Source of the DNA: DQWO01 sp964478545
Lineage (GTDB): Bacteria > Desulfobacterota > Anaeroferrophillalia > Anaeroferrophillales > Anaeroferrophillaceae
Assembly: GCA_964478545.1 (NCBI GenBank)
Contig: CAYZIS010000001.1
Location: 62,001 to 126,000 of the forward strand
Length of the DNA: 64,000 nt
Reading direction: 5' to 3'
Shown here piece by piece: positions 1 to 9,468 of the stretch (within the stretch, counting starts at the first letter, position 1; every line of letters begins with the position of its first letter). The position numbers were made by a program, and so were the translations under genes. The notes below the pieces were generated by a model. It saw only the letters and a list, made by a program, of their open reading frames with translations, was not told the DNA's origin and searched no databases.

Positions 1-5
1 AGTCG

Positions 6-941
6 TCAGCCAATTATTTTGACGCCCATTTCCTTAAACAATTTTTCAGCCCCTTCCAACGGAGTTATCTCTTTTTGATAAATATCTTTCACCACTTGTT
101 CAAAGTCGGGATAAGCATTTGCCAACTCAACAATCCCATCCATCAGATAAGTACATAATTCCTGTCTGACATTTGATTTAAATTTTTCCTGATCCAGACC
201 TTTACCATGAACATACTCCCGGTGCCGGTAAATACCGGCCAGCAAATCGGCAATTCCCACATCATCCCTGGCAACCGTCGAGAAAATATCAGGCTTCCAA
301 TCCCCGGTAGACATATCAAGCATCACCCGAAGTTCGTTTACCAGTTTCGCTGCTCCTTCCCGATCAGCCTTGTTAACCGCGAAAACATCAGCTATTTCCA
401 GCACCCCGGCCTTGGCAATCTGAACGGCATCCCCAAGTCCGGGAACCATCACCACAACCGTGGTATGGGCAATCTTGACAATATCGACCTCATCCTGACC
501 AACGCCTACGGTTTCAACAATTATCACATCCTTGCCGGCGGCATCAAGCAAGTGAATAACATCAACAGTGGTCTTGGCCAGCCCCCCCATATGGCTGCGA
601 GTCGCCATGCTGCGAATAAATACCCCATCATCCAAAGCATGCTGCTGCATGCGAATTCGATCCCCAAGAATTGCGCCGCCGGAAAAAGGACTGGAGGGAT
701 CGACAGCAATAATGCCAACGGTCTTTCCCTGCTGTCGCAACAAAGCAATAAGTTTATCGGTCAGGGTACTTTTTCCGGCCCCGGGAGGCCCGGTAATACC
801 AATGAGGTAAGCGTTGCCAGTTCGGGGAAAAATCGCTTTGAGCAATGCTTTCTTTCCGGGACGATCATTTTCAACTATGGTAATCGCTTTAGCCAACGAT
901 CTGACATTGCCACTCACCAATCCTTCAATAATATCAGTCAA
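6..941 (-). CDS. meaB: MeaB-type GTPase chaperone of methylmalonyl-CoA mutase
   Basis: Cytosolic G3E-family P-loop GTPase of 311 residues that gates cobalamin loading and protects methylmalonyl-CoA mutase. The Walker A motif GPPGAGKS lies at residues 51-58, the switch segment ETVGVGQ at about 143-149 and the guanine-specificity motif NKAD at 190-193. All are intact and the length is normal for the family. It is the last gene of a minus-strand run of carboxyltransferase, mutase large subunit and mutase small subunit, which supports MeaB over the related hydrogenase or urease GTPases. The older label ArgK (arginine/ornithine transport ATPase) refers to the same family. A 78-bp palindromic repeat separates it from the small subunit gene. 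Confidence 0.95.
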   Translation of the reverse strand: MTDIIEGLVSGNVRSLAKAITIVENDRPGKKALLKAIFPRTGNAYLIGITGPPGAGKSTLTDKLIALLRQQGKTVGIIAVDPSSPFSGGAILGDRIRMQQHALDDGVFIRSMATRSHMGGLAKTTVDVIHLLDAAGKDVIIVETVGVGQDEVDIVKIAHTTVVVMVPGLGDAVQIAKAGVLEIADVFAVNKADREGAAKLVNELRVMLDMSTGDWKPDIFSTVARDDVGIADLLAGIYRHREYVHGKGLDQEKFKSNVRQELCTYLMDGIVELANAYPDFEQVVKDIYQKEITPLEGAEKLFKEMGVKIIG

Positions 942-1075
942 TCACTGCCTCTCTATTGGGAAATTTTACGATTTATTGCTGGCTTCGTAAAAACTCCATC
1001 TTCTTTGTTATACTGCCGCTCTAATTCGCCAGAGCAACAGGAAATATTTTGATAGTTAGCTCAAATGCGGATTAC

Positions 1076-1153
1076 CTGAAATTCCGATATGAAGGTTTTT
1101 TGACCATGATTGTTCATGATCAAAACTTTTCAATCCTGATATCGGAATGTCAG
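1076..1153. repeat. short palindromic element with family-B-like ends
   Basis: A 78-bp near-palindrome. Its ends read CTGAAATTCCGATAT and, in inverse, ATATCGGAATGTCAG, closely matching the terminal inverted repeats of the family B elements elsewhere in the window. The centre is a second hairpin around CATGATTGTTCATG. It lies between the mutase small subunit gene and meaB, so it may be a minimal derivative of family B or a transcript-stabilising hairpin. Confidence 0.6.
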
Positions 1154-1157
1154 GGGT

Positions 1158-1553
1158 TTACTGATTCACCTGGTCGGTAATAAACTTTATGGTTTCATCA
1201 GTAGAAGATCCGGGCCGAAAGATCTCCTTGATACCAGCCTCTTTCAAACCGGCAATATCCCCATCAGGAATGATGCCGCCTCCAAAGACCAGGATATCCT
1301 CAGCACCTTTCTCCCTCAGCAATTTCACTACCTTGGGAAAAAGGTTATTATGGGCCCCTGAAAGACAGCTAAGCCCTACGGCATCTACGTCTTCCTGAAT
1401 CGCCGTAGCCACAATCTGTTCGGGAGTCTGCCGAATCCCGGTATATATAACCTCCATCCCGGCATCTCTCAACGCCCGGGCTACCACTCTGGCTCCCCGA
1501 TCATGACCGTCCAAACCCGGTTTGCCAACTAGTACCTTTATCCTTTTAGCCAT
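1158..1553 (-). CDS. methylmalonyl-CoA mutase small (B12-binding) subunit
   Basis: Separate cobalamin-binding subunit of about 131 residues, equivalent to the C-terminal domain of single-chain mutases. The B12 base-off signature DxHxxG is D15, H17, G20 within GLDGHDRGA. A GLSCLSG segment near residue 58 and GGGIIPDGD near 91 line the nucleotide-tail pocket. I chose the second in-frame ATG because a GGAGGGAAGAGGT ribosome site sits just before it. An upstream ATG would add five residues. It lies 34 bases downstream of the catalytic subunit gene, so this mutase is of the two-gene type in which the domains are split. Confidence 0.93.
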   Translation of the reverse strand: MAKRIKVLVGKPGLDGHDRGARVVARALRDAGMEVIYTGIRQTPEQIVATAIQEDVDAVGLSCLSGAHNNLFPKVVKLLREKGAEDILVFGGGIIPDGDIAGLKEAGIKEIFRPGSSTDETIKFITDQVNQ

Positions 1554-1587
1554 ACCTCTTCCCTCCATATTTTAACAAGCCGGAATA

Positions 1588-3255
1588 CTACTGTTCCTGA
1601 TATTCACCAAATACCTGACGTAAAACACCACAAACTTCACCCAGGCTAGCATACAACTTCACCGCCACCAGAATGGGAATCATCAGGTTTCCTCCCTCTT
1701 CAGCAACGACTTTCAGTTCTTGTAAGACTTTATTCACCGCTTCATTATCCCGGCTTTCTTTCACCTGCGCCAGTTTCTGCCGTTGCTTCACTTCCATCTC
1801 TGCCTTGACCGTCAGTAGATTCTCCGGAGGTGCTTCTTCAATGGTAAATTTATTCACCCCAACAATAATCTGTTCCTTTGCTTCCACTGCTTTTTGATAG
1901 GCGTAGGCACTGTCACCAATTTCATTCTGAATATACCCAGCTTCTATGGCTTTAACCACTCCACCCAGATCATCTATTTTCTTAATATAGGCCAGGGCCT
2001 GCTTTTCAATCTTACTGGTCAGGGATTCGACCAAATAAGAACCGGCCAGGGGATCAACACTGTCGGCAACTCCGCTTTCATAGGCAATAACCTGCTGGGT
2101 CCGCAAAGCAATCCGCACCGAATCCTCGGTGGGCAGGCATAACGCCTCATCACGGGAATTGGTATGCAGGGAATTCGTTCCTCCCAGAACAGCTGCCAGA
2201 GCCTGCATAGTTACCCTGATCACATTATTATCGGGTTGTTGGGCGGTCAGGGAACAACCGGCAGTCTGGGTATGGAAACGCAGCATCATCGACGCTGGTT
2301 TCTTGGCTCCGAACCGTTCTTTCATCAGCCGGGCCCAAAGACGACGGGCAGCTCTGAACTTAGCAACTTCTTCCAGGAATGGGTTGTGAACATTGAAGAA
2401 AAAGGATAACCGTTTGGCAAATACATCTACATCCAACCCTGATTTTATCGCCGCATCAACGTAAGCCAGACCATCCGCCAGGGTAAAAGCAACCTCCTGA
2501 ACCGCAGTGGATCCAGCCTCACGAATATGATAGCCACTGATACTGATGGTATTCCAGTTGGGCAGATTATCTTTGCAGAAAGCAAAAATATCAGTGATAA
2601 TTTTCATGGACGGTGACGGAGGAAAAATATAGGTGCCCCGGGCAAAATATTCTTTCAGGACATCATTCTGAATAGTACCCCGCAGTTGCTCTGGTGCAAC
2701 CCCCTGTTTTTCAGCCACAGCGACATACATGGCCAGCAGGACAGCCGCCGGGGCATTGATGGTCATCGAGGTACTTACTTTATCCAACGAAATTCCGTCA
2801 AAGAGCATTTCCATATCAGCAAGGGTATCAATGGCAACCCCAACCTTTCCTACCTCCCCTTCAGAAAGCCCAAAATCGGAATCATAACCAATCTGGGTCG
2901 GCAGATCAAAAGCTACACTTAAACCTGTCTGACCATTTTCCAGCAAATACTTATATCTTTTATTAGTTTCCTCTGCCGAGCCAAAACCGGCATACTGACG
3001 CATGGTCCAGAAACGAGCCCGATACATGGTCGGCTGAACCCCACGGGTAAAAGGATAAACGCCCGGGAAACCGATATCTTCGGTATAATTTACCTGTTCC
3101 ACATCTTCCGGGGTAAATAGGCGCTTCATTTCGATACCGGAGGTGGTCGCAAAATTTTCCCGACGTTCAGGAAAGCGGGCACAGGCCTTATCAACCAATT
3201 CCTGCCACTGCTGTTGGCGTTGCTGGAATGCTTGTTTATGCTCACTACAGGTCAT
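1588..3255 (-). CDS. methylmalonyl-CoA mutase large (catalytic) subunit
   Basis: Catalytic TIM-barrel subunit of 555 residues that interconverts methylmalonyl-CoA and succinyl-CoA by a B12 radical mechanism. Characteristic stretches are RFWTMRQYAGFGSA near residue 85, FDLPTQIGYDSDFG near 118, TSMTINAPAA near 162 and SGYHIREAGS near 240. There is no C-terminal B12 domain, which is encoded by the next gene. Isobutyryl-CoA mutase is an alternative for this fold. The upstream carboxyltransferase and downstream meaB favour the methylmalonyl/propionate pathway, either propionate oxidation or succinate decarboxylation. Confidence 0.95.
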   Translation of the reverse strand: MTCSEHKQAFQQRQQQWQELVDKACARFPERRENFATTSGIEMKRLFTPEDVEQVNYTEDIGFPGVYPFTRGVQPTMYRARFWTMRQYAGFGSAEETNKRYKYLLENGQTGLSVAFDLPTQIGYDSDFGLSEGEVGKVGVAIDTLADMEMLFDGISLDKVSTSMTINAPAAVLLAMYVAVAEKQGVAPEQLRGTIQNDVLKEYFARGTYIFPPSPSMKIITDIFAFCKDNLPNWNTISISGYHIREAGSTAVQEVAFTLADGLAYVDAAIKSGLDVDVFAKRLSFFFNVHNPFLEEVAKFRAARRLWARLMKERFGAKKPASMMLRFHTQTAGCSLTAQQPDNNVIRVTMQALAAVLGGTNSLHTNSRDEALCLPTEDSVRIALRTQQVIAYESGVADSVDPLAGSYLVESLTSKIEKQALAYIKKIDDLGGVVKAIEAGYIQNEIGDSAYAYQKAVEAKEQIIVGVNKFTIEEAPPENLLTVKAEMEVKQRQKLAQVKESRDNEAVNKVLQELKVVAEEGGNLMIPILVAVKLYASLGEVCGVLRQVFGEYQEQ

Positions 3256-3330
3256 GTTTCTACCCTCCTTCTGGATGATATCTGTTAACAGCCGGATCTA
3301 ACTCTCCTGAAAATCCTCTGCCATAGCTTA

Positions 3331-4884
3331 TTACAGCGGAATGTTACTATGTTTTTTATATGGTGTTTCCTGCTCTTTATCCTGGAGCATATCCAATGCC
3401 CGAATAATTTTTATCCGGGTCATTTCAGGTTTAATCACTTCATCGACAAAACCGTAGGAGGCTGCCCGGTAGGGGTTGGCAAACTTCTGTCGATAATCAT
3501 CCACCAGTTCCTGACGACGAGCGATGGGATCCTCGGCATTTTTAAGCTCTTTATTGAAAACAATATTAACCGCACCATCAGGACCCATTACTGAAAATTC
3601 CGCCGTAGGATAAGCAAAATGGATATCGGAACGAAGTTGCTTGGATGACATGGCACAGTAGGCTCCGCCATATGACTTACGAGTGGTAATGGTAATTTTG
3701 GGAACTGTGGACTCGGCATAGGCAAAAATTATTTTTGCCCCATGACGAATGATGCCACCATATTCCTGGGCCGTACCCGGCAAGAAACCAGGCACATCCA
3801 CAAATGTCAGGATAGGAATATTAAAACAGTCACAAAAGCGGATGAAACGTGAACATTTATCAGATGCATTAATATCCAGACAACCAGCCATAAAATTAGG
3901 CTGGTTAGCGACAATCCCCACAGATTCACCATTAAACCGGGCGAAGCCAATTACCATATTCCGCGCGTACCGTGGCTGAACTTCAAAAAACTCATTATAA
4001 TCTGCCACCCCTTTAATAATCTTCTTAATATCGTAGGGTCTCCGGGAATCAGCCGGCACCACTTCATTCAATTCAGGCAACACCTGCTCCACTTCGCCGT
4101 CATAGGGAAAGAGCGGAGCTTTTTCTCGATTGCTCTGCGGCAGATAACTCAATAATTTTTTTATCGTTTCTATGGTACCCTGATCATTTTTAGCGGCCAG
4201 GTGGGCAACACCACTAATCGACATATGGGTCGAGGCACCCCCTAACTTTTCCTGAGTTACCTCTTCGTTGGTTACCGTCTTAATCACATTTGGCCCGGTA
4301 ATAAACATGTAGCTGGTTTTTTCCGTCATCACCACAAAATCCATAATTGCCGGAGAATAGACGGCGCCACCGGCACAAGGCCCAAGAATCCCGGAAATCT
4401 GGGGAACAACCCCGGAATAAATGGTATTCCGGTAGAACAGTTCAGCATATCCTCCCAGGCTGGCAACCCCTTCGTGAATTCTGGCTCCACCGGAATCGTT
4501 GAACCCAACAAACGGAGCCCCGGCAGTTGCAGCCATATCCAGAACCTTGCAGATTTTCTGGGCATTGGTTTCACTTAAGGTCCCGCCAATGGCAGTAAAA
4601 TCCTGGGCAAAAGCAAAAGTAAGACGACCATTTACTTTCCCGTATCCACTTACCAAGCCATCGCCAATGATAGTCTTTTTCTCCATGCCAAAATCTGTAC
4701 AGCGATGGGTAATAAATTTATCGATTTCTTCAAAGGTTCCAGCATCGAAAAAATCCAGCATCCTTTCGCGAGCGGTCATTTTTCCAGCATCGTGCTGCTT
4801 TTGAATGCGGGCTTCTCCGCCACCAAGTTCTGCTGACTGATTCATTTCATCCAACCGGGCAATGGCTTTTTCGTATTGCGTCAT
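3331..4884 (-). CDS. acyl-CoA carboxylase carboxyltransferase (propionyl-CoA carboxylase beta / methylmalonyl-CoA decarboxylase alpha)
   Basis: A 517-residue biotin-dependent carboxyltransferase with two crotonase-like halves. The N-terminal half carries SGGARIHEG (residues 131-139) and the oxyanion-hole region GPCAGGAVYSPA. The C-terminal half carries FVDVPGFLPGTAQEYGG and KSYGGAYCAM. It moves CO2 between carboxybiotin and propionyl-CoA or methylmalonyl-CoA. It is first in the mutase operon. No biotin carboxylase or biotin carrier gene is next to it, so sequence alone does not decide between an ATP-driven carboxylase and a transcarboxylase or decarboxylase partner. Confidence 0.9.
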   Translation of the reverse strand: MTQYEKAIARLDEMNQSAELGGGEARIQKQHDAGKMTARERMLDFFDAGTFEEIDKFITHRCTDFGMEKKTIIGDGLVSGYGKVNGRLTFAFAQDFTAIGGTLSETNAQKICKVLDMAATAGAPFVGFNDSGGARIHEGVASLGGYAELFYRNTIYSGVVPQISGILGPCAGGAVYSPAIMDFVVMTEKTSYMFITGPNVIKTVTNEEVTQEKLGGASTHMSISGVAHLAAKNDQGTIETIKKLLSYLPQSNREKAPLFPYDGEVEQVLPELNEVVPADSRRPYDIKKIIKGVADYNEFFEVQPRYARNMVIGFARFNGESVGIVANQPNFMAGCLDINASDKCSRFIRFCDCFNIPILTFVDVPGFLPGTAQEYGGIIRHGAKIIFAYAESTVPKITITTRKSYGGAYCAMSSKQLRSDIHFAYPTAEFSVMGPDGAVNIVFNKELKNAEDPIARRQELVDDYRQKFANPYRAASYGFVDEVIKPEMTRIKIIRALDMLQDKEQETPYKKHSNIPL

Positions 4885-4903
4885 TCAATCCCCCTTGGGT
4901 CAA

Positions 4904-5031
4904 CTAAATTGAGCTATTAGTTTAATGATTACAGGATTACAAACTATCACCCGTTTAGTGCTATCTCTTATTAACGTAACGCCTTGATTTTTCAACGCTA
5001 AACGCCAATGGCAAACAGCTAATCGCTAAAT
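4904..5031. repeat. dispersed repeat family A, copy 1
   Basis: An AT-rich element of about 130 bp beginning CTAAATTGAGCTATTAG and ending in the near-inverse CAGCTAATCGCTAAAT. It shares long similar stretches (TTTAATGATTACA, ATTAACGTAACGCC, CGCTAAACGCCAATGGC) with the copies at 30096-30254 (inverted) and 52129-52285. It lies in the leader of the methylmalonyl operon. Confidence 0.75.
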
Positions 5032-5073
5032 CGGGTGCAATTTTCATACATAAAGGTGGATAAACTCTTAGAC

Positions 5074-5110
5074 ATTGTATACAATATTACAGACTAACTT
5101 TTATTGTCAA
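5074..5110 (-). promoter_or_regulatory. candidate promoter and palindromic operator of the methylmalonyl operon
   Basis: A minus-strand TTGACA at 5110-5105 is followed after 18 bases by TATTGT. Overlapping the -10 region is a perfect 12-bp palindrome ATTGTATACAAT (5074-5085), of the TTGTATACAA kind bound by many GntR-type regulators. Family A copy 1 lies between this site and the carboxyltransferase gene. The site is about 190 bases upstream of that start codon, so the leader would be long. This is a pattern-based call. Confidence 0.4.
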
Positions 5111-5190
5111 GCACAAATCAGCCATAATACCATCGGGAAAGGGGACTTCTGCCAAACATCATTAGCCTGAACACAGAGTATAACTACCTA

Positions 5191-7347
5191 CTATTTTTGC
5201 CCGATTGTCCCCAGACCGTTTAGGGTCACTAACATCCTGAATTGCAGATCATAGGGCTGATGGTCTTCTTTAATGGAAAAGTCAATAGCCCAGCACTGGG
5301 CATGGTAATTAAATCCATAGATACTTTCCCACATCAGCTTTTCCAGCATGGAATAACGCACACTTCCATAAATATCAAGGGTGGTAGTCATTGGCAGATA
5401 GCCACTGACAATGTAATCCTCGAGGTTGTCACTCTCATAGCGATATTCTAGGCTTAGTTGGTCGTAACGATTGTCTCGAAACCTGAGAAGAGTCGAAAAA
5501 GTCTTTGTCTGGTTGTCGTTGGGATCATATTCGCTTTCGAGTTTGCCATAGAAGTATTTGCGGCCCCAATATTCCAGCTGGGCCTTAATATCTGAAAAGT
5601 CATGATTATCGATAAACTGGTCTCCATTTGGTTCGTTAATCAGATTGTAAGACTGTCCCAGTTCCGCTTTAAAATATTGATGATACTCATAGCCACCATT
5701 TTGGTTAGCATAGCGGCCAATCAACCGGCTGACCAGCCCATAGGTAAGATTGTTTTCTTCATAAATATGATCAAGGTCATCAAAATGAGGCAGGTTATCC
5801 TGGTCAACATCGGGAACATAAAGATAGCTAACAGTCGGCTCCAGGGTGTGCAGAAAACGGTCAGCCGTAGTCCCCGAGCGGGAAAAAACCCGCTCCATAA
5901 CAGTCTTCACTTCTATCCCGGCATCAACAAGCTCCCGGGACTCGCTGTCTGAACCTTCATCCTCCCAATCAGTCAGGTAAAAAGTCTCCCGGACGCCGGC
6001 TGATGGTGTAACTTCCAGCGACCCAAGATGAAACGGATAATTCACCCTTGGATGAAAATCAAAACGTTGTCCACGGTCACCGGTTTCCCGCCAGAAATTC
6101 GCGTAGGAGCTATCCAGATGCCAGAATAAAGACGTCTTGCCCAATGGCTGCTCCAGGGCAGTCAAAGTTATTTGGGGTAAAACTTGTAAAACCGTATCAT
6201 TATGAGGCAGAATCAGAGAATCATAATAGAAACCTTCTGCCGTCAGATTTAAATTCTGCTGGGTCCAACTTTTGGAAAAGATTATATTTGACCGCAGCTC
6301 ATTATCCGTTTCATAATCAACATCATCCAGTTCATTGATAAATGTATTGCTGAAAGCATTGGGAAAATCATCCAAAAAATAATTATCACTAACGAAATTT
6401 AAATGGGCTTTAAGCTGAGAACCGTTAGCAAAATCCTGGAAATGCTGGGCTCCCAGCGACCATCGGTCCGATTCCGTTTGGGGATACTGTTCATTATCCT
6501 TCACCAGCCTATCATGGATGTAACGTCCACTAATCTCACCCTTTGCCGTTTCATTTAAAACATAGCGATACTCGCCTCCCAGCCGGGCCCCCCGATGTCC
6601 ATAAGTTTCCAGGCTGAAAGTTGCATCATGGGCCTCATCGATGGCCCAGAAATAGGCATTTTTGGTCATTAACCCATCTTCCTGACCATAACCGATGGAC
6701 GGCATTAGCAATCCGCTTTGCCGGGAGGTCTTAACCGGAAAATATGCTTTTGGTAGATACATAACCGGAATATCTTTGATTTTAAAAACGGCGTTATCTG
6801 TCACGCCATAACCGTCTTTTGTCACATGTATAGACTTACAACTTACCATCCAGGCGGCTTTGGCCGCATCACAAGACGTTAGAGTCGCATCCTCTGCCAG
6901 GTATTCATCCAGACCCAATTTCTCAATTTCCCTACCAGTAATAAAGAAATGTTTATCCTTAACAAAAATTCTCCCCTGGCGAATATGCCCGGTTTTAGTG
7001 TCCAGATTAAACTTCAGATAACGGCAGGCAAGATAATCCTCACGATCACGCAGCAAGACATTACCCCACGCTTCGAATTCACGGCTACGATTATCCAAAA
7101 TTACTTTATCTGCTGACAATTCCATGCTTTCCTGACGAATAACCACATCCCCCTGAGCGATATAGCGGCCAAGGACTTTATCATAGATCAAGTGCTTCGC
7201 CTCTATTTCCACTGCCTTGGCTGAGGTTCCAGCATCAAATGCGGCATACAGCAGGGTATTCCAACCAGATAAAAAAACGATCAGCAGAGTTACAGCCAGC
7301 AGCCACTTATATCGCCGGTAACTTTGTACTATCCATTTAGCTTGCAT
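5191..7347 (-). CDS. lptD: LPS assembly outer-membrane protein LptD
   Basis: A 718-residue outer-membrane protein that inserts lipopolysaccharide into the outer leaflet. A hydrophobic signal segment (about residues 14-36) is followed by an OstA/LptA-like periplasmic domain rich in short beta repeats (about 45-150, e.g. AQGDVVIRQESMELSADKV). A long aromatic-rich beta-barrel domain with many alternating polar/aromatic strands then runs to the C-terminus. The start is supported by GGGAG five bases upstream. It shows that the cell has an LPS outer membrane. The next gene upstream on the same strand is a flavin reductase-like gene, which has no known link to LPS. Confidence 0.9.
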   Translation of the reverse strand: MQAKWIVQSYRRYKWLLAVTLLIVFLSGWNTLLYAAFDAGTSAKAVEIEAKHLIYDKVLGRYIAQGDVVIRQESMELSADKVILDNRSREFEAWGNVLLRDREDYLACRYLKFNLDTKTGHIRQGRIFVKDKHFFITGREIEKLGLDEYLAEDATLTSCDAAKAAWMVSCKSIHVTKDGYGVTDNAVFKIKDIPVMYLPKAYFPVKTSRQSGLLMPSIGYGQEDGLMTKNAYFWAIDEAHDATFSLETYGHRGARLGGEYRYVLNETAKGEISGRYIHDRLVKDNEQYPQTESDRWSLGAQHFQDFANGSQLKAHLNFVSDNYFLDDFPNAFSNTFINELDDVDYETDNELRSNIIFSKSWTQQNLNLTAEGFYYDSLILPHNDTVLQVLPQITLTALEQPLGKTSLFWHLDSSYANFWRETGDRGQRFDFHPRVNYPFHLGSLEVTPSAGVRETFYLTDWEDEGSDSESRELVDAGIEVKTVMERVFSRSGTTADRFLHTLEPTVSYLYVPDVDQDNLPHFDDLDHIYEENNLTYGLVSRLIGRYANQNGGYEYHQYFKAELGQSYNLINEPNGDQFIDNHDFSDIKAQLEYWGRKYFYGKLESEYDPNDNQTKTFSTLLRFRDNRYDQLSLEYRYESDNLEDYIVSGYLPMTTTLDIYGSVRYSMLEKLMWESIYGFNYHAQCWAIDFSIKEDHQPYDLQFRMLVTLNGLGTIGQK

Positions 7348-7358
7348 TGGATCTCCCG

Positions 7359-7964
7359 TTAACAGTTTTCGCCATCACCTGCTGCCAGGCCACGAACAAG
7401 ATCTACCCCACTTTGATAGGCTTCATCGAGATATTCAGGGTGTTTAAAAACATCATCGGGGAATTCCAATCCCCGATAAAGCAGTGACCTCCATAATGTT
7501 GTATCCAGGGTATCAAAAAAATAGCGGGCTGTCAGCAATACTCCATCAAAAAGTTTTTTGCCATGAGAAGCACCGGCGGAAATAAACAGTCCTTTTTTTC
7601 GGTTTTCAGTGTGGTTAAAAGGCTTTTTATCCAACAAGTATTTTTTGACCCATTGTGATTGGAAACGGTCCATAAATATTTTTGTGTGAGCGCTAACCGT
7701 ATAAAAAAATATCGGAGAACTTAAGATGAAGGCCTGACACCCACTTAACTGCGAACATATTTGCTGAAAATCATCCTGGATAACACATTGCCCGTTTTTT
7801 TTACATCCATATATTTCCAGACAGGGGGATAGCTTTAAGTCTCGCAAGACATATTCAAGCACTTCGCCACCAGCATCAATTACCCCTTTAACTGCCTGAT
7901 TGGTCAAACGAGCAGTATTCCCCTCTCGCCTTGGGCTCCCCACAATAACGCCAATTTTCTTCAT
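7359..7964 (-). CDS. NADPH-dependent FMN reductase / flavodoxin-fold protein
   Basis: Flavodoxin-fold protein of about 201 residues, probably cytosolic, binding FMN through GSPRREGNT near its N-terminus and SSPIFFYTVSAHTKIFMDRF in the middle. It belongs to the iron-sulfur flavoprotein/NADPH-dependent FMN reductase group. The cysteines around CLEIYGCKKNGQC form the compact CxxxxxCxxxxxC arrangement seen in iron-sulfur flavoproteins, so it may carry a [4Fe-4S] cluster. I start at the internal ATG that begins MKKIGVIVG because it has a GGAAGAAAGGG site. A nine-residue longer form is possible. The substrate is unknown. Confidence 0.8.
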   Translation of the reverse strand: MKKIGVIVGSPRREGNTARLTNQAVKGVIDAGGEVLEYVLRDLKLSPCLEIYGCKKNGQCVIQDDFQQICSQLSGCQAFILSSPIFFYTVSAHTKIFMDRFQSQWVKKYLLDKKPFNHTENRKKGLFISAGASHGKKLFDGVLLTARYFFDTLDTTLWRSLLYRGLEFPDDVFKHPEYLDEAYQSGVDLVRGLAAGDGENC

Positions 7965-8065
7965 TTCAACCCTTTCTTCCCATTCTGTCAAGCTGGTAAA
8001 AAACCCGGGAACTACTTATATGGCAATTATTAAAACAGACAATACTGCTGAAACCAAATAAATGA

Positions 8066-9340
8066 TCAAGCAGTATTTATCTCCTCCAACGCCTCCCCGA
8101 CACAATAAAGTGAACCGGTAAAAAAGATGAGATCGTCTCTTTTAGCCCTCTTTCTGCCCAGGGAAATCGCTTCAGCAATTGTTTCGGTACGAAAGACACG
8201 CTGACAATATTTTTCAGCCTCAAGATATAACTGTTCGGTCGAACAGGAACGGTCCAACTTAGCCCGGGTCACAATTATCTCTGCGGCCAACGGGGCAAGA
8301 TAGGATACCATTACTGAAACTTGCTTGTCTTTCATCGCCCCAATCAGCAGAATGAGTTGGCGTCCGGCGGACAGTTGACGTAACACCGGAATCAGCGCTC
8401 GCACACCATGAGGATTATGAGCCCCATCGATATAAAAATCCGGTTCACTGCTGACTTTTTCCAGCCGCCCCGGCCAAGAGCTGCCAGCTAAACCCTGACG
8501 GATTTGCTGGTCATCCAGGGTTGCAATCCTCTGTTCCGCCAGCACTTCCAAGGAACAAAGGGCCAGCGAAGCATTTTCCTGCTGATAATCACCCAGCATC
8601 TGCAACCGCAGATTTTTCACCTGTCGACCTAATCCTCTGTAACTGAAAGTTCCGTCATTTTTCCTGCGGATACGAAAATCCCGCCCGCTGAAATAGCATT
8701 TTCCACCCAGGCTCTGATTTTTCCGTTCAAGATACTCTCTTATCCGACGATTTCGTACCCCTGAAACCAGTGGAGTCAATGGCTTAAGAATACCGGCTTT
8801 TTCCCGCGCCACGGAAAGCAAGGTATGTCCCAAATATTCTTCATGCTCCAAAGCGATATTAGTAATCATTGTCAGCAGCGGCTTCGAAACCACATTCGTT
8901 GCATCCAGTGTGCCACCTAGTCCGGTTTCTAAAATGACTACATCCGGTTGCCGGCGGGAAAAATAAAGCAAGGCCATGGCGGTAGTAAAGTCAAAAAATG
9001 TGACTATACGGGGAATTTTCTCTGCCACCGGCCTCAATTCCCTGGTCAGTTCCACAATTTCTGCTTCCGTAATCGGCCTATCAGCCACCACGATCCTTTC
9101 TGAAAAATGGCACAGATGCGGGGACGTATAAACACCAACTCTCAGTCCTGTGGTGGCAAGCATATCCTTTAAAAAAGAGATGGTTGAGCCTTTACCATTA
9201 GTGCCAGCCACATGGACAATTGGTAAATGTTCCTGGGGGTCATCAAAAGCGGCCATTAATGCATGAATATTTTCGAGCCCCAGACTGATGCCAAAATGCT
9301 CCAGGCCATATAAGTAATCCAAGGTTTCCTGATAGCTCAT
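8066..9340 (-). CDS. folC: bifunctional folylpolyglutamate / dihydrofolate synthase
   Basis: A 424-residue Mur-ligase-family ATP enzyme that makes dihydrofolate and adds gamma-glutamate tails to folates. The P-loop GTNGKGST lies near residue 46, the folate-binding YTSPHL just after it, and the central domain carries ETGLGGTLDATNVV. The C-terminal ligase domain carries DGAHNPHG, the usual Mur-ligase glutamate-site motif. The length is normal. It stands alone between the flavin reductase and polA. Confidence 0.93.
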   Translation of the reverse strand: MSYQETLDYLYGLEHFGISLGLENIHALMAAFDDPQEHLPIVHVAGTNGKGSTISFLKDMLATTGLRVGVYTSPHLCHFSERIVVADRPITEAEIVELTRELRPVAEKIPRIVTFFDFTTAMALLYFSRRQPDVVILETGLGGTLDATNVVSKPLLTMITNIALEHEEYLGHTLLSVAREKAGILKPLTPLVSGVRNRRIREYLERKNQSLGGKCYFSGRDFRIRRKNDGTFSYRGLGRQVKNLRLQMLGDYQQENASLALCSLEVLAEQRIATLDDQQIRQGLAGSSWPGRLEKVSSEPDFYIDGAHNPHGVRALIPVLRQLSAGRQLILLIGAMKDKQVSVMVSYLAPLAAEIIVTRAKLDRSCSTEQLYLEAEKYCQRVFRTETIAEAISLGRKRAKRDDLIFFTGSLYCVGEALEEINTA

Positions 9341-9468
9341 CGATTTTTTTCCATCATCAGCTCATTCCCACTTTAAAACATTAATGTCCGGTTAAGTCCT
9401 TGCATTTTATTAAAAGGTGAAAAAAACCATGAAAAACGTGGTCTGACCCCGATTTTCCCGATTTTCCA

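Noticed and set aside
207..1052. Long plus-strand open frame opposite meaB.
   Set aside because: It is the antisense shadow of a gene with full MeaB motifs, and its product shows no family features.
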